From Proteinivorax tanatarense (GTDB lineage Bacteria; Bacillota; Proteinivoracia; Proteinivoracales; Proteinivoracaceae), in the NCBI RefSeq assembly GCF_040267685.1, contig NZ_CP158367.1:186001-250000 (forward strand): DNA of 64,000 nt. Direction: 5' to 3'. Shown in pieces: positions 9,231 through 18,004 of the stretch. Numbering within the stretch: position 1 is the first letter of the stretch; each line of letters starts with the position of its first letter. The position numbers and the translations under genes were made by a program. The notes below the pieces were generated by a model. That model did no database searches and was not told the DNA's origin. It saw nothing but the letters and a program-made list of their open reading frames with translations.

Positions 9231-10223
9231 ATGGCTTTGAACTTAAAAGGAAGACATCTACTAACGTTAAAGGATTTTACACCTCAAGAAATACAGTATC
9301 TATTAGATCTTGCAAAGGATCTAAAAGCTAAAAAAAGATTGGGGATTAAAGACAAATCCCTAGAAGGAAAAAACATCTGCCTTTTATTCCAAAAAACTTC
9401 TACTAGAACAAGGTGTGCTTTTGAAGTGGCAGCTTTAGATGAAGGAGCTCATGTAACATTCTTAGGGGCTAACGACTCGCAAATGGGCAAAAAAGAATCC
9501 TTGGAAGATACCGCTAAAGTGTTGGGTAGATATTATGATGGGTTAGAATATAGAGGGTTTAAGCAAGAGGTTGTAGAACTGCTTGCTGAGCATGCTGGTG
9601 TGCCAGTATGGAATGGTCTTACTGACTTGTATCATCCAACCCAAATTTTAGCTGATCTGCTTACCATAATGGAGCATGTAGATAAGCCACTGAATAAAGT
9701 TAAATTTGCCTATCTTGGAGATGCTAGAAACAATATGGGTAACTCACTAATGATTGGTGCAGCTAAAATGGGTATGGACTTTAGAGCAGTTGCTCCTAAA
9801 GAGCTATTCCCAACTGAAGACCTTGTGAGTGAAATGAAAGAACTTTCAAATGAAACTGGCGCTAAAATTACGCTAACAGAAGACATCGCTGAAGGTGTAA
9901 AAGACGCTGATGTAATTTATACTGATGTTTGGGTTTCCATGGGTGAGGAAGAGCAGTTTGAGGAGCGTATTAAGCAGTTATCTCCCTATCAAGTAAATAT
10001 GGATATGATAAAAAAGACCAACAATCCTAACGTAATATTCATGCACTGCTTACCAGCTTTCCATGATACTGAAACAGTTGTTGGCAAAGAAATTGCAGAA
10101 AAGTTTGGGATAAAAGAAATGGAAGTTACCGATGAAGTATTTAGAAGTAAGCACTCTGTAGTGTTTGATGAAGCTGAAAATAGAATGCATACTATCAAAG
10201 CTGTAATGGTAGCTACTTTATAA
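9231..10223 (+). CDS. arcB: Ornithine carbamoyltransferase (catabolic by context)
   Basis: In this context it converts citrulline plus phosphate to ornithine plus carbamoyl phosphate. All family signatures are present: the carbamoyl-phosphate loop STRTR (residues 57-61), HPTQ, and the ornithine-binding HCLPAFHD near residue 271. It has 330 residues, the usual length. It is the last gene before a strong terminator at 10,241, so it probably closes the ord operon. Sequence alone does not separate catabolic from anabolic enzymes; the assignment rests on arcC and arcA next door. Confidence 0.95.
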   Translation: MALNLKGRHLLTLKDFTPQEIQYLLDLAKDLKAKKRLGIKDKSLEGKNICLLFQKTSTRTRCAFEVAALDEGAHVTFLGANDSQMGKKESLEDTAKVLGRYYDGLEYRGFKQEVVELLAEHAGVPVWNGLTDLYHPTQILADLLTIMEHVDKPLNKVKFAYLGDARNNMGNSLMIGAAKMGMDFRAVAPKELFPTEDLVSEMKELSNETGAKITLTEDIAEGVKDADVIYTDVWVSMGEEEQFEERIKQLSPYQVNMDMIKKTNNPNVIFMHCLPAFHDTETVVGKEIAEKFGIKEMEVTDEVFRSKHSVVFDEAENRMHTIKAVMVATL

Positions 10224-10240
10224 AACTTTAAGATGTAAAT

Positions 10241-10274
10241 AAAAGTTGAGGGTAAAAGAATATCCTCAACTTTT
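10241..10274 (+). terminator. Terminator of the ord-arcB operon
   Basis: An 11-bp perfect stem AAAAGTTGAGG/CCTCAACTTTT with a 12-nt loop ends in TTTT. It lies 18 nt after the arcB stop, separating the ord operon from arcA. Confidence 0.8.
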
Positions 10275-10323
10275 AAGCTTACAAAACATAGAACATATTA
10301 TTTGAGTTATGGGGGAATGTAAA

Positions 10324-11532
10324 ATGGCAGTAAATTCCGATATAGGTAAATTGAAAAAAGTAATTGTACACAGACCGGGGCAGGAGCTTGAGTATTTGGC
10401 GCCCCTATATCTAGAAGAGCTACTTTTTGATGAGATTCCTTGGTTAGAAAGAGCTCAAGAAGAACATGATTTATTTGTTAAAGAAATGCATAAAAATGGG
10501 ACCCAGGTTATTTACTTAACAGACTTAATGAAAGAAGTATTAATGATGGATGATTCTATTAAAAGAAGTTTTATAGATGAGCAGCTAAAACTGAGTCATA
10601 TTGGTAATGAGCTTACAAAGGAAAAGCTTGTAGAACATCTGATGGAGCAAAACCCAGAATACGTAGCTAAGAACCTTATTCGTGGCTTTAAAAGAGGATT
10701 TGTAAAAGAACTTAAAGAACCAGACTCTTTAGCTGATATCATTGAATCTCCTTTCCCATTCTACCTATCACCTCTTCCCAGTATGTACTTTACTAGGGAT
10801 CAAGGAATAACAATGGGAGATGGAATTTTGATAAGTTCAATGAACAATGATTCCAGACGTAGAGAAACCCTTTATACAAAGTATGTTGTAAACCATCATC
10901 CGTTATTTTCTAACATGGAACCTTTAATGGAAGATAAAATTCCAGCTGGATTAGAAGGGGGAGATTTAATAGTTGCATCGAAAGAGCTTTTGATTATCGG
11001 ACTTAGTGAAAGAACGACAGAACAAGCAATAGAGACTATATCAAAAGAGCTTCTTGTGGACAATCCTCGTTTTAAAGAGATTTTAGTTATTCAAATTCCC
11101 GCCAAAAGAGCATACATGCATTTAGATACAGTTTTCAACATGATAGACTATGATAAGTTTGTTATGTATCCCGGCATAAAAAATAGCACATACACTTATC
11201 GACTTACAGCAGGAGCAGATGGGCAGGTTAAGGCACAAAAAGCTGGTGAGCTTAAAGAAGCGCTTTCAACTTCTTTGGGCAGGCCGATCAACATAATCTA
11301 CTCCGGTGGAAATGACCCGATAACTGCTGCAAGAGAGCAGTGGAGTGATAGCACTAATACCTTGGCGTTAGCTCCTGGAAAAGTTATAGCATATAATCGT
11401 AACACAGTAACCAATGCTAAACTAAGAAGAGAAGGTATTGAAGTAGTGGAGTTTGAAGGCTCTGAACTAGTTCGTGGTCGCGGCGGGTCTAGATGTATGT
11501 CTATGCCTATAGATAGAGAACCCCTTAAGTAA
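10324..11532 (+). CDS. arcA: Arginine deiminase
   Basis: It hydrolyses arginine to citrulline and ammonia, the entry step of the arginine deiminase pathway. The 402-residue protein shows the catalytic signatures FTRDQ, EGGD, the His-containing HLDTVF and the nucleophile Cys391 in GGSRCMSMP. ATG 10,324 is chosen because GGGGGAA lies 7 nt upstream; an in-frame ATG at 10,309 lies within that purine run. It is transcribed separately from arcB, between two terminators. Product ornithine can enter the operon upstream. Confidence 0.96.
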   Translation: MAVNSDIGKLKKVIVHRPGQELEYLAPLYLEELLFDEIPWLERAQEEHDLFVKEMHKNGTQVIYLTDLMKEVLMMDDSIKRSFIDEQLKLSHIGNELTKEKLVEHLMEQNPEYVAKNLIRGFKRGFVKELKEPDSLADIIESPFPFYLSPLPSMYFTRDQGITMGDGILISSMNNDSRRRETLYTKYVVNHHPLFSNMEPLMEDKIPAGLEGGDLIVASKELLIIGLSERTTEQAIETISKELLVDNPRFKEILVIQIPAKRAYMHLDTVFNMIDYDKFVMYPGIKNSTYTYRLTAGADGQVKAQKAGELKEALSTSLGRPINIIYSGGNDPITAAREQWSDSTNTLALAPGKVIAYNRNTVTNAKLRREGIEVVEFEGSELVRGRGGSRCMSMPIDREPLK

Positions 11533-11535
11533 AAT

Positions 11536-11570
11536 AAAAGCTAGCACATAAAAATGTGTTAGCTTTTTTA
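11536..11570 (+). terminator. Terminator of arcA
   Basis: The stem AAAAGCTAGCACA/TGTGTTAGCTTTT (one G-T pair) is followed by T residues, immediately after the arcA stop. Confidence 0.8.
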
Positions 11571-11680
11571 GTAAATATTAAATTTATATTATCATTAATA
11601 AAATTTACTGTAAATTGAAAGTGATTTGTAATATAATTAATACAAATTAGACACAAAAGAAATAAAATGGGGGGATTCTA

Positions 11681-13318
11681 GTGACAAAAAAAATCCTAGC
11701 AACAATGCTGTTATTGCTAGCTTTTCTTTCGGGGAGCGTGTACGCTGAAGATTACACTATATTTTGGCCAGATGGATGGAGTTATTACCAAAATATTGGC
11801 AATTATCATAGAAGTTTTAGTCATGTAAACTATGTTCAAAACGATGAGCTGCTTTATTTTTTAAGTCGATCAAGCAAAGATGGTGAAGATATAGAACTTA
11901 CGCTAAAAGAATATAATCTAGAGGAGCAACAGGTAACATCTACCGGTCCAACTGTAAATACAAAGCAAAAAGAAGTTACAGAACTTTTTTTAGATAAATC
12001 AGGCGATACCTTTTTTGTTAGCTGGGTGTATAACGATAATGATATATACTATTCAACAATAAAAAATGGAGAAGTAACAGAACCTAAATTGATATATGCA
12101 GGTGAAAGAGCTGTGTACTCTAAGCACTCTTTTAACTTTCAAGGCAATCAATACTTTTTGTGGCGTCAGGTGCACCAAGGTTCAGCTAATATCTTGGGAG
12201 GATATTTAGATGAAAACGGCGAACTAAATATATTAGATGATGTTTTTCTAGGGAATGATAGAACAAACTATGTAAAAGATGTATACGTTACGCACGATGA
12301 CGTTAAGATACTGTGGATTAGTGATGAAACCCTTGATGGATTTGGAAGGATTACTTTATATTACAGTGAATATGATGGAGAAGAAGTTGAAACCCGGAAG
12401 TTAGAAGAATATACAGGTAGAAACTCTGGGACTCCAAAGTTTTTTAAAGTTGATGACAAATTAAAAGTGGGGTGGAGGCAGACAGTCAACCTTGGTGCGG
12501 GCATCGAGTCTTTGGTTGTTAGAGGGGTGGAAGAACAAGATCAGTCACAAACTGCATTTAAGGGACCATCATTTACTAATTTTGATATTGTTGGTTCCGG
12601 TTCTAATACTATTTCTTTAGCCTTAGAAGTAGCCCTAGGCTATGAAAGGGAAATTTTTGTTGCGGATTTTGATTTAAGTACTAAGGACCAAGGTGATGAG
12701 GATCAAGGTGTTAATGAACAAGATATACAAAGGCTTACCTATGATTCTTCTAATTTTTGGCACCCAAACATTGTTCAGCATGAAGAACATCATACAATCT
12801 TCTTTGTAGGAAGTCAACGACAGGATTTAGAGATATTTGCCATTAACAACAAATATCCTGACGAACCTTCTTTATGGAGGAAGCTGGGGTTAAACGAAAA
12901 TGAGCCGATGTTATCCGGACTTTATTTTGGATTTAAAAACTTTATTTTTGCAGGTATATATACGATTGCATCTCTTGTTCCTTTAGGTGCTGTATCTGCA
13001 ATGATTTTGATATTGAGAAAATATGGGCTATTTAGGAAACAAGGTAGACGAAATATAGTATTACAAATGTTATTTGGTTTTGCTCTTTTAGCTATTTTTA
13101 GAGAAGCTAGGTGGTTTTACTTTTTTGAAAGGCTAAATTTATTTTTCGATGTAAGTTATACCCTATATAGCTTTGCAATCGCATCCATACTATCCTTGTT
13201 AGCTCTTCATTTATCATCAATGTGGAAAGAAGATACTGGAATTCCACTTTCATTGGCCCTATTTCTTTTTATAGACCAGCTGCTTATAGCATTACCCACA
13301 ATCGTATGGTATCAATAA
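11681..13318 (+). CDS. Exported protein with predicted beta-propeller-like ectodomain and C-terminal membrane segments
   Basis: I do not recognise a named family. The 545-residue product has a signal peptide (basic MTKK, hydrophobic core, SVYA cleavage region near residue 22). A long extracytoplasmic region of about 370 residues follows, rich in aromatic/acidic beta-strand repeats resembling sialidase or TolB propeller blades. The C-terminal 140 residues hold about four hydrophobic helices. It starts at GTG 11,681 after GGGGGATT. Two small membrane proteins follow in the same direction, so they may be co-transcribed. A sensory or surface role is possible but not supported by motifs. Confidence 0.6.
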   Translation: MTKKILATMLLLLAFLSGSVYAEDYTIFWPDGWSYYQNIGNYHRSFSHVNYVQNDELLYFLSRSSKDGEDIELTLKEYNLEEQQVTSTGPTVNTKQKEVTELFLDKSGDTFFVSWVYNDNDIYYSTIKNGEVTEPKLIYAGERAVYSKHSFNFQGNQYFLWRQVHQGSANILGGYLDENGELNILDDVFLGNDRTNYVKDVYVTHDDVKILWISDETLDGFGRITLYYSEYDGEEVETRKLEEYTGRNSGTPKFFKVDDKLKVGWRQTVNLGAGIESLVVRGVEEQDQSQTAFKGPSFTNFDIVGSGSNTISLALEVALGYEREIFVADFDLSTKDQGDEDQGVNEQDIQRLTYDSSNFWHPNIVQHEEHHTIFFVGSQRQDLEIFAINNKYPDEPSLWRKLGLNENEPMLSGLYFGFKNFIFAGIYTIASLVPLGAVSAMILILRKYGLFRKQGRRNIVLQMLFGFALLAIFREARWFYFFERLNLFFDVSYTLYSFAIASILSLLALHLSSMWKEDTGIPLSLALFLFIDQLLIALPTIVWYQ

Positions 13319-13340
13319 AAAAAGCAAAGGATGAGACTGT

Positions 13341-13592
13341 ATGGACTTTTCATTTTTAAACTTAATCCCTTTTTTTGGAGTTTTTATGGCGGGGTTACTG
13401 GCGTTACTAACAACAGCTTTTTGGATTTGGATGATAATTGATGTAATTAAAACTCCAACTACTGAATGGGAGCATGAAATGGAAAAAATAGCATGGTTGC
13501 TAGTTGTTATTTTAGTAAATTGGATAGGAGCTCTTATATACTATTTTTCAATAAAAAAATCCAAAAATTTTTACAAGGAGGGAAGATATTAA
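13341..13592 (+). CDS. Small membrane protein of the PLDc_N (phospholipase-D N-terminal-like) family
   Basis: The 83 residues form two transmembrane helices. The motif FWIWMIIDVIKTPTTEW followed by W-L-V-V-I-L-V-N-W-I-G-A-L-I-Y-Y is that of the PLDc_N domain found alone in many small membrane proteins. It is followed without a gap by a paralogue, so the pair arose by tandem duplication. Function of free-standing PLDc_N proteins is not known. Confidence 0.75.
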   Translation: MDFSFLNLIPFFGVFMAGLLALLTTAFWIWMIIDVIKTPTTEWEHEMEKIAWLLVVILVNWIGALIYYFSIKKSKNFYKEGRY

Positions 13593-13808
13593 TTGGAACT
13601 TTTTCTATTTTCATTTTTAATTATAGGAACTATAGGAATCATAGGTACCGTTTTTTGGATATGGGCTCTTATCGATGTGGCTAAAACGCCAACAGAAGAC
13701 TTTAAAAACCCAAATGATAAATTACTTTGGATATTGATTGTAGTACTAGCCCATTTTGTAGGGGCCATTATATATTTTTTTGTTGGAAGAAAGCAAAAAA
13801 AGTTTTGA
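13593..13808 (+). CDS. Second small PLDc_N-family membrane protein
   Basis: The 71-residue paralogue of the preceding gene has FWIWALIDVAKTPTEDF and a second helix ending IIYFFVGRK. It starts at TTG 13,593, directly after the preceding TAA, with GGAGGG 10 nt upstream inside the previous gene. The two probably act together or as a heteromer, by inference only. Confidence 0.7.
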   Translation: MELFLFSFLIIGTIGIIGTVFWIWALIDVAKTPTEDFKNPNDKLLWILIVVLAHFVGAIIYFFVGRKQKKF

Positions 13809-13833
13809 GATTAACTAAAAAAAGTAGTTAAAT

Positions 13834-13867
13834 AAACTCAGTTAGAGTTCTAATCCTAACTGAGTTT
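13834..13867 (+). terminator. Terminator after the PLDc_N pair
   Basis: A perfect 12-bp stem AAACTCAGTTAG/CTAACTGAGTTT is followed by an AT-rich tail. Confidence 0.75.
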
Positions 13868-13959
13868 AATATTTTTATGTAGTAAGCGGCAAAAAATAAA
13901 AATTTCTTCTATAAGTATTTAAGAATATATTATATAATATAAAGAAAGAGGTGACTTTT

Positions 13960-14229
13960 ATGTATCAGCAAAAGGAATTTCCCGACACTTCTCCTTTTTT
14001 AGCAGCGATAGTATCATTGTTTTTACCAACCTTTGGTCAGTTTTACAACAAACAGCACTTTAAGGGAATAATAGGTTTAATAATACTTTTGCTGACCATT
14101 CATTATGACCATAATTCTTGGTTAATATATATAATATATCTGTTATTAGCATTAGACGCATATTTAATTTCGAGACATTATCGCAAGCTGAATAATCAAG
14201 GCCTTTTTATCTATGTTGATAATAAGTAA
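13960..14229 (+). CDS. Small membrane protein, function unknown
   Basis: ATG 13,960 follows AGAGGTGA and gives 89 residues with two hydrophobic segments: LAAIVSLFLPTFGQFYN, with a following helix, and a second near LYIIYLLLALDAYLI. The P-x-x-G-Q-x-Y-N pattern resembles TM2-type small membrane proteins. A TATAAT-like box lies about 20 nt upstream at 13,930-13,940, so it probably has its own promoter. No function can be assigned. Confidence 0.6.
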   Translation: MYQQKEFPDTSPFLAAIVSLFLPTFGQFYNKQHFKGIIGLIILLLTIHYDHNSWLIYIIYLLLALDAYLISRHYRKLNNQGLFIYVDNK

Positions 14230-14283
14230 AATGTAAAAAATAAAGGATAAGATTTAATATTACTTCTGTGGAGGTTTCAAAGG

Positions 14284-15090
14284 ATGTGGCAGTATATAAC
14301 CACCGTTTTCCAACAACTAAGAGTCTGGGACGTAGTTGATATAGCTATCGTTGCTTTTGTTATATATAAGCTTGCTATGTTAATTAGAGGCACAAGGGCG
14401 GTACAGCTAATTAAAGGCTTAGCTGTACTTTTAATTGTTACTTTGCTAAGCGATTGGATGGGGTTAAATACTATCAACTGGTTGTTAAATCAAGGGCTAA
14501 CTGTTGGTTTTGTTGCTTTGCCTATAATTTTCTATCCAGAACTTAGAAGAGCACTAGAGCAACTAGGAAGAGGAAAATTCTTTAAGACCAGTTATCTTCA
14601 ACCGGAACAACTTGAAGATGCTATAGGCGAAGTTACAGAGTCAGTTATTTATATGTCAAAAAAGAAAAGAGGAGCTTTGATAGTATGGGAACAGGAGACA
14701 GGGCTATCAGAGCATGCTGAATCGGGAATTGAAATAGATGCTAAAACCACTTCCCAGCTCATAAACAACATATTTTATGACAAAGCCCCCCTCCATGACG
14801 GTGCTGTAATAATAAGAGGGGATAGAGTGGTAGCTGCAAGCTGCTACTTGCCTCTAAGCGATAACACAGGGATAAGTACAGAACTGGGAACAAGGCACAG
14901 AGCAGGCCTAGGGATTTCAGAGCAAAGCGATGCAGTAGTAATAATAGTATCTGAAGAAACAGGGGCTATATCTATAGCTAAAAACGGTAAGTTTACGCGT
15001 TATTTAGATGAAAAAACACTACGAGAAATGTTGATTTCTGAGCTGCAGAAAAATCAACAAAAACAAACCAATATATTCCCTTGGAGGTAA
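14284..15090 (+). CDS. cdaA: Diadenylate cyclase CdaA (membrane-bound, DAC domain)
   Basis: It condenses two ATP to cyclic di-AMP, the signal controlling potassium, osmotic and wall homeostasis. Three N-terminal transmembrane helices (about residues 10-85) precede the DAC domain with the catalytic DGA (from residue 172) and RHR (from residue 204) motifs. It has 268 residues, typical of CdaA/YbbP. It is followed by cdaR and glmM, the conserved cdaA-cdaR-glmM operon in which CdaR and GlmM modulate the cyclase. Confidence 0.96.
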   Translation: MWQYITTVFQQLRVWDVVDIAIVAFVIYKLAMLIRGTRAVQLIKGLAVLLIVTLLSDWMGLNTINWLLNQGLTVGFVALPIIFYPELRRALEQLGRGKFFKTSYLQPEQLEDAIGEVTESVIYMSKKKRGALIVWEQETGLSEHAESGIEIDAKTTSQLINNIFYDKAPLHDGAVIIRGDRVVAASCYLPLSDNTGISTELGTRHRAGLGISEQSDAVVIIVSEETGAISIAKNGKFTRYLDEKTLREMLISELQKNQQKQTNIFPWR

Positions 15091-15096
15091 TATATC

Positions 15097-16002
15097 ATGT
15101 TTAAAAAATTTAGCAGGAATATGGGCTTAAGAGGCATCTCTGTTCTTCTGGCTATTATACTTTGGATCTTTGTATTTGGGCAACTTGATGGAGCCCCTCC
15201 GGAGTTTACAAGAACCATACCCAATATGCCTGTGGAATTAGTTGGAGAAAACCCTGAATTAAATTATAGTCTATACCCCGCCTCTGTTGATGTTGTGGTA
15301 GAAGGTAGTCAACAATTCATTAGAGGTCAGGACGCTTTAAGCCCTCAATTAACTGTGGAGGTGGGCAACTTATCTCCTGGAGTTCATAATATAGAAGTTA
15401 GCTCCACTATTGTAGGAGGAAACATTAGGTCAATTTCCCCTCGCTGGGTAACAGTTATAGTGGAAGAAGTAATTAATCACCAAAAGGAAATCTCTATTAA
15501 AACGGAAGGTGAATTACCTTTAGGCGAAATTAAAGATAAAGAACTTGAAGTGACAAAAACTACAATAGAAGGACCAGCCCCTAATGTAGAGCGGGTAACA
15601 GAAATAGTTGCTATGCTAGACCTATCCCAACTGCAACAAAGTGGTATCGTAGAGGTGCCTTTAAGAGCCTTGAACACGTACGGTGAAAGGGTACAAGGTG
15701 TTTCGTTAACTCCGTCCAGCGTTGGTGTCGATTTAACTTTAGATAGTCCGTTACAGCAAAAACAGCTAGAAATAGAAGTGAAAAATGCACCTGACCAAAT
15801 GGAGTATGAAATTGAACCTTCAGAAGTTTTTGTACAGTCATTAGATAAAGATGCCTTAGATGATTTAACGGCATTCGTGGATTTAGAGAACTTACAACCA
15901 GGAGAACATAGTTTAAATGTGCAATTAAGCTCAGAAAATGGCATAGACTTTGATGAGCTGGAAATTCAGCCTGAAAATATAACCGTTACTATAACTGATT
16001 AA
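15097..16002 (+). CDS. cdaR: CdaR, YbbR-domain regulator of CdaA
   Basis: A single N-terminal transmembrane helix (residues about 11-29) anchors an extracytoplasmic chain of YbbR repeats. I count three: about 45-125, 130-210 and 215-300. YbbR-domain protein CdaR binds and modulates CdaA. It starts 6 nt after cdaA and ends 12 nt before glmM, so the three are one transcript. Confidence 0.92.
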   Translation: MFKKFSRNMGLRGISVLLAIILWIFVFGQLDGAPPEFTRTIPNMPVELVGENPELNYSLYPASVDVVVEGSQQFIRGQDALSPQLTVEVGNLSPGVHNIEVSSTIVGGNIRSISPRWVTVIVEEVINHQKEISIKTEGELPLGEIKDKELEVTKTTIEGPAPNVERVTEIVAMLDLSQLQQSGIVEVPLRALNTYGERVQGVSLTPSSVGVDLTLDSPLQQKQLEIEVKNAPDQMEYEIEPSEVFVQSLDKDALDDLTAFVDLENLQPGEHSLNVQLSSENGIDFDELEIQPENITVTITD

Positions 16003-16014
16003 GGAGTTGGAAAA

Positions 16015-17358
16015 ATGGATAAACTTTTTGGAACAGATGGAATTAGAGGAGTTGCTAATAAAAAACTTACACCTCAGTTGGCTTTTGACATGGCTAGATA
16101 CGTAGGAAGCTACCTTACAGAAAACAACAATTTAGAGCATAAAAGAGCTATAATCGGAAAAGATACAAGAATCTCTGGTGATATGCTAGCAGCTTCACTA
16201 ACCGCAGGATTTAATTCCGTTGGAATTGATGTAGTTGAACTAGGAGTAGTTACAACGCCCACAGTGGCATATCTTGCAAAAGAAACAAATGCCCAAATTG
16301 GCGTAATGATCTCAGCCTCTCACAATCCGATGGAAGATAATGGAATAAAATTTTTTAATACCACTGGTTTCAAATTATCAGACAAAGTAGAACTAGAAAT
16401 AGAAAAGCGATATTATAAAAAAGAATCTCTCCCAGAGGTGATAGGGGAAAAAGTGGGTATTGCAGTTAAAGATAGCTCTATGGTTTCTAAATATTTGAAG
16501 CACTTACTCTCAGCAGTCTCAACAGACTTTTCAAACATAAAAATTGTTCTGGACTGTGCCAATGGTGCAAGCTATCAGTTAGCACCTAAGCTATTTGAAA
16601 TGTTAGAGGCAGAAACTTACGTAATAAACGATAAACCTGACGGCACAAATATAAATAAACAATGTGGCTCTACCGATACAAAAGAACTTGTAGAGGCAGT
16701 TAAAAGAAACAAAGCAGATCTAGGTTTGGCTTTTGATGGGGATGCTGATCGACTAATAGCTATAGATGAAAATGGAGTCGAGGTTGATGGAGATTACATA
16801 ATGGCCATCTGTGCTGATAGCATGAAAGAAAAAAAAGAGCTTAATCAAAACACAGTAGTTGCAACTGTAATGAGTAACCTTGGGTTTGAGTTAGGTTTAA
16901 CTAATAATGGACTAAACTTGAAACGAACAAAGGTAGGAGACAGATATGTTTTAGAAGAAATGCAAAAAAATGGTTACAACTTAGGTGGTGAACAGTCGGG
17001 CCATATAATATTTTCAGAATATGGTACTACAGGGGATGGATTACTCACAGCAATAAAACTTGTGGAGACCCTAAAACTTAAAAATAAAAGTTTGTCCCAA
17101 TTAAAAAAAATCATGAGAAAACTTCCCCAAGTACTTTTAAACACCAAAGTAGGGGATAAATCAAAACTTTCATCATCAAAAAAGGTAGCAGATAAAATAG
17201 CCCAAGTAGAACAAAAAATGGGTCAAGAGGGAAGAGTGCTAGTAAGGCCATCAGGCACAGAAGAACTTATAAGAGTTATGTTAGAAGGTAAAGACCAACA
17301 ACAAATTCAAACTCTAGCCGAGGAGATTGTAGGTGTCATTCAGCAGGAACTATCATAA
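16015..17358 (+). CDS. glmM: Phosphoglucosamine mutase
   Basis: It converts glucosamine-6-phosphate to glucosamine-1-phosphate for peptidoglycan precursor synthesis. The active phosphoserine is Ser102 in SASHNP, the metal-binding loop is DGDADR from residue 241, and the phosphate-binding RPSGTEELIR lies near the C-terminus. It has 447 residues. It supplies the step after GlmS, whose gene follows about 650 bp downstream behind a glmS ribozyme. Confidence 0.97.
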   Translation: MDKLFGTDGIRGVANKKLTPQLAFDMARYVGSYLTENNNLEHKRAIIGKDTRISGDMLAASLTAGFNSVGIDVVELGVVTTPTVAYLAKETNAQIGVMISASHNPMEDNGIKFFNTTGFKLSDKVELEIEKRYYKKESLPEVIGEKVGIAVKDSSMVSKYLKHLLSAVSTDFSNIKIVLDCANGASYQLAPKLFEMLEAETYVINDKPDGTNINKQCGSTDTKELVEAVKRNKADLGLAFDGDADRLIAIDENGVEVDGDYIMAICADSMKEKKELNQNTVVATVMSNLGFELGLTNNGLNLKRTKVGDRYVLEEMQKNGYNLGGEQSGHIIFSEYGTTGDGLLTAIKLVETLKLKNKSLSQLKKIMRKLPQVLLNTKVGDKSKLSSSKKVADKIAQVEQKMGQEGRVLVRPSGTEELIRVMLEGKDQQQIQTLAEEIVGVIQQELS

Positions 17359-17374
17359 AATAATGGTAGGCCAG

Positions 17375-17492
17375 ACCGCTTATAAGCGCCCGTTTTCGTC
17401 GTTGCCCAACACTCAGACTGTCCTCACGTATTAAAAGATACGCTTCGGGATTCGAGTGTCGGGCGCCTAGAATCTAAGCACTTCTAAGCGGT
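17375..17492. ncRNA. Long nested-hairpin element between glmM and glmS, identity unknown
   Basis: This GC-richer stretch folds as one long interrupted hairpin. Nested pairs: ACCGCTTA 17,375-17,382 with TAAGCGGT 17,485-17,492; GCGCCCG 17,386-17,392 with CGGGCGC 17,460-17,466; ACACTC 17,409-17,414 with GAGTGT 17,454-17,459; CGTAT 17,427-17,431 with ATACG 17,438-17,442. It holds no plausible gene. It could be a dispersed repeat or a structured RNA in the read-through from glmM. I do not recognise the family. Confidence 0.5.
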
Positions 17493-17509
17493 ATGGTGGG
17501 GTTAGTAAG

Positions 17510-17564
17510 AACAATAGTGGAGCAGTAGTGGAGCAATAGTTCAACGATAGTTAAGCAATAGTAA
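17510..17564. repeat. Five tandem 11-bp repeats (consensus AGCAATAGTGG)
   Basis: Five adjacent 11-mers run 17,510-17,564: AACAATAGTGG, AGCAGTAGTGG, AGCAATAGTTC, AACGATAGTTA, AGCAATAGTAA. They are imperfect and non-coding. From here to 17,820 the spacer has no gene, only simple AT-rich stretches and two GGAGG-like purine tracts. Confidence 0.7.
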
Positions 17565-17821
17565 AGAGCGTCGCCAAAGGCGATACCTCGCAAGAGGGGA
17601 CCACAGTGTTGTCCCGTCCCCAAATCAGCGACCCCAACATTGTCAATTGTCCATTGTAAATTGTAAATTCGCTTTTAAACTCCCCAAAAAACCTGCCACC
17701 TACTGGTTTAAGCCCTGACCAACTGTCCCCTGTCCAACTAAATTACTACAAAGGAGGTGATCAAAAAGCTAGGCGTAAAAAATAACAAAGGAGGCGAGAA
17801 CCACAACTAAAAGCTAAAAAC

Positions 17822-17990
17822 CAAAAAGCGCCAGGACTTTGCAGCTGCAAAGTTGACGAGGTGAAGGGTTATCGAGTTAATCGGCGGATACCTTCCGGAT
17901 TTTGTCACAGTCGTTATAAAACTTTTAAAACCTTAAGGTAACTTAAGGCACAAAGGAGTTTTAAGTGACAAAGAAAAAGTAAGTACCAAG
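17822..17990 (+). ncRNA. glmS ribozyme-riboswitch (GlcN6P-activated self-cleaving RNA)
   Basis: The sequence matches the glmS ribozyme core: AGCGCCAGGAC at 17,827, the pairing GACTTTGCAGC..GCAAAGTTGACGAGG, then GGGTTATCGAG and TCGGCGGATACCTTCC. It ends shortly before the glmS ribosome binding site, as in Bacillus. Glucosamine-6-phosphate triggers cleavage at its 5' edge and lowers glmS mRNA. Cleavage is expected just before AGCGCC, near 17,826-17,827. The 3' limit is approximate. Confidence 0.93.
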
Positions 17991-18004
17991 GAGGAAATAA
18001 AAAT

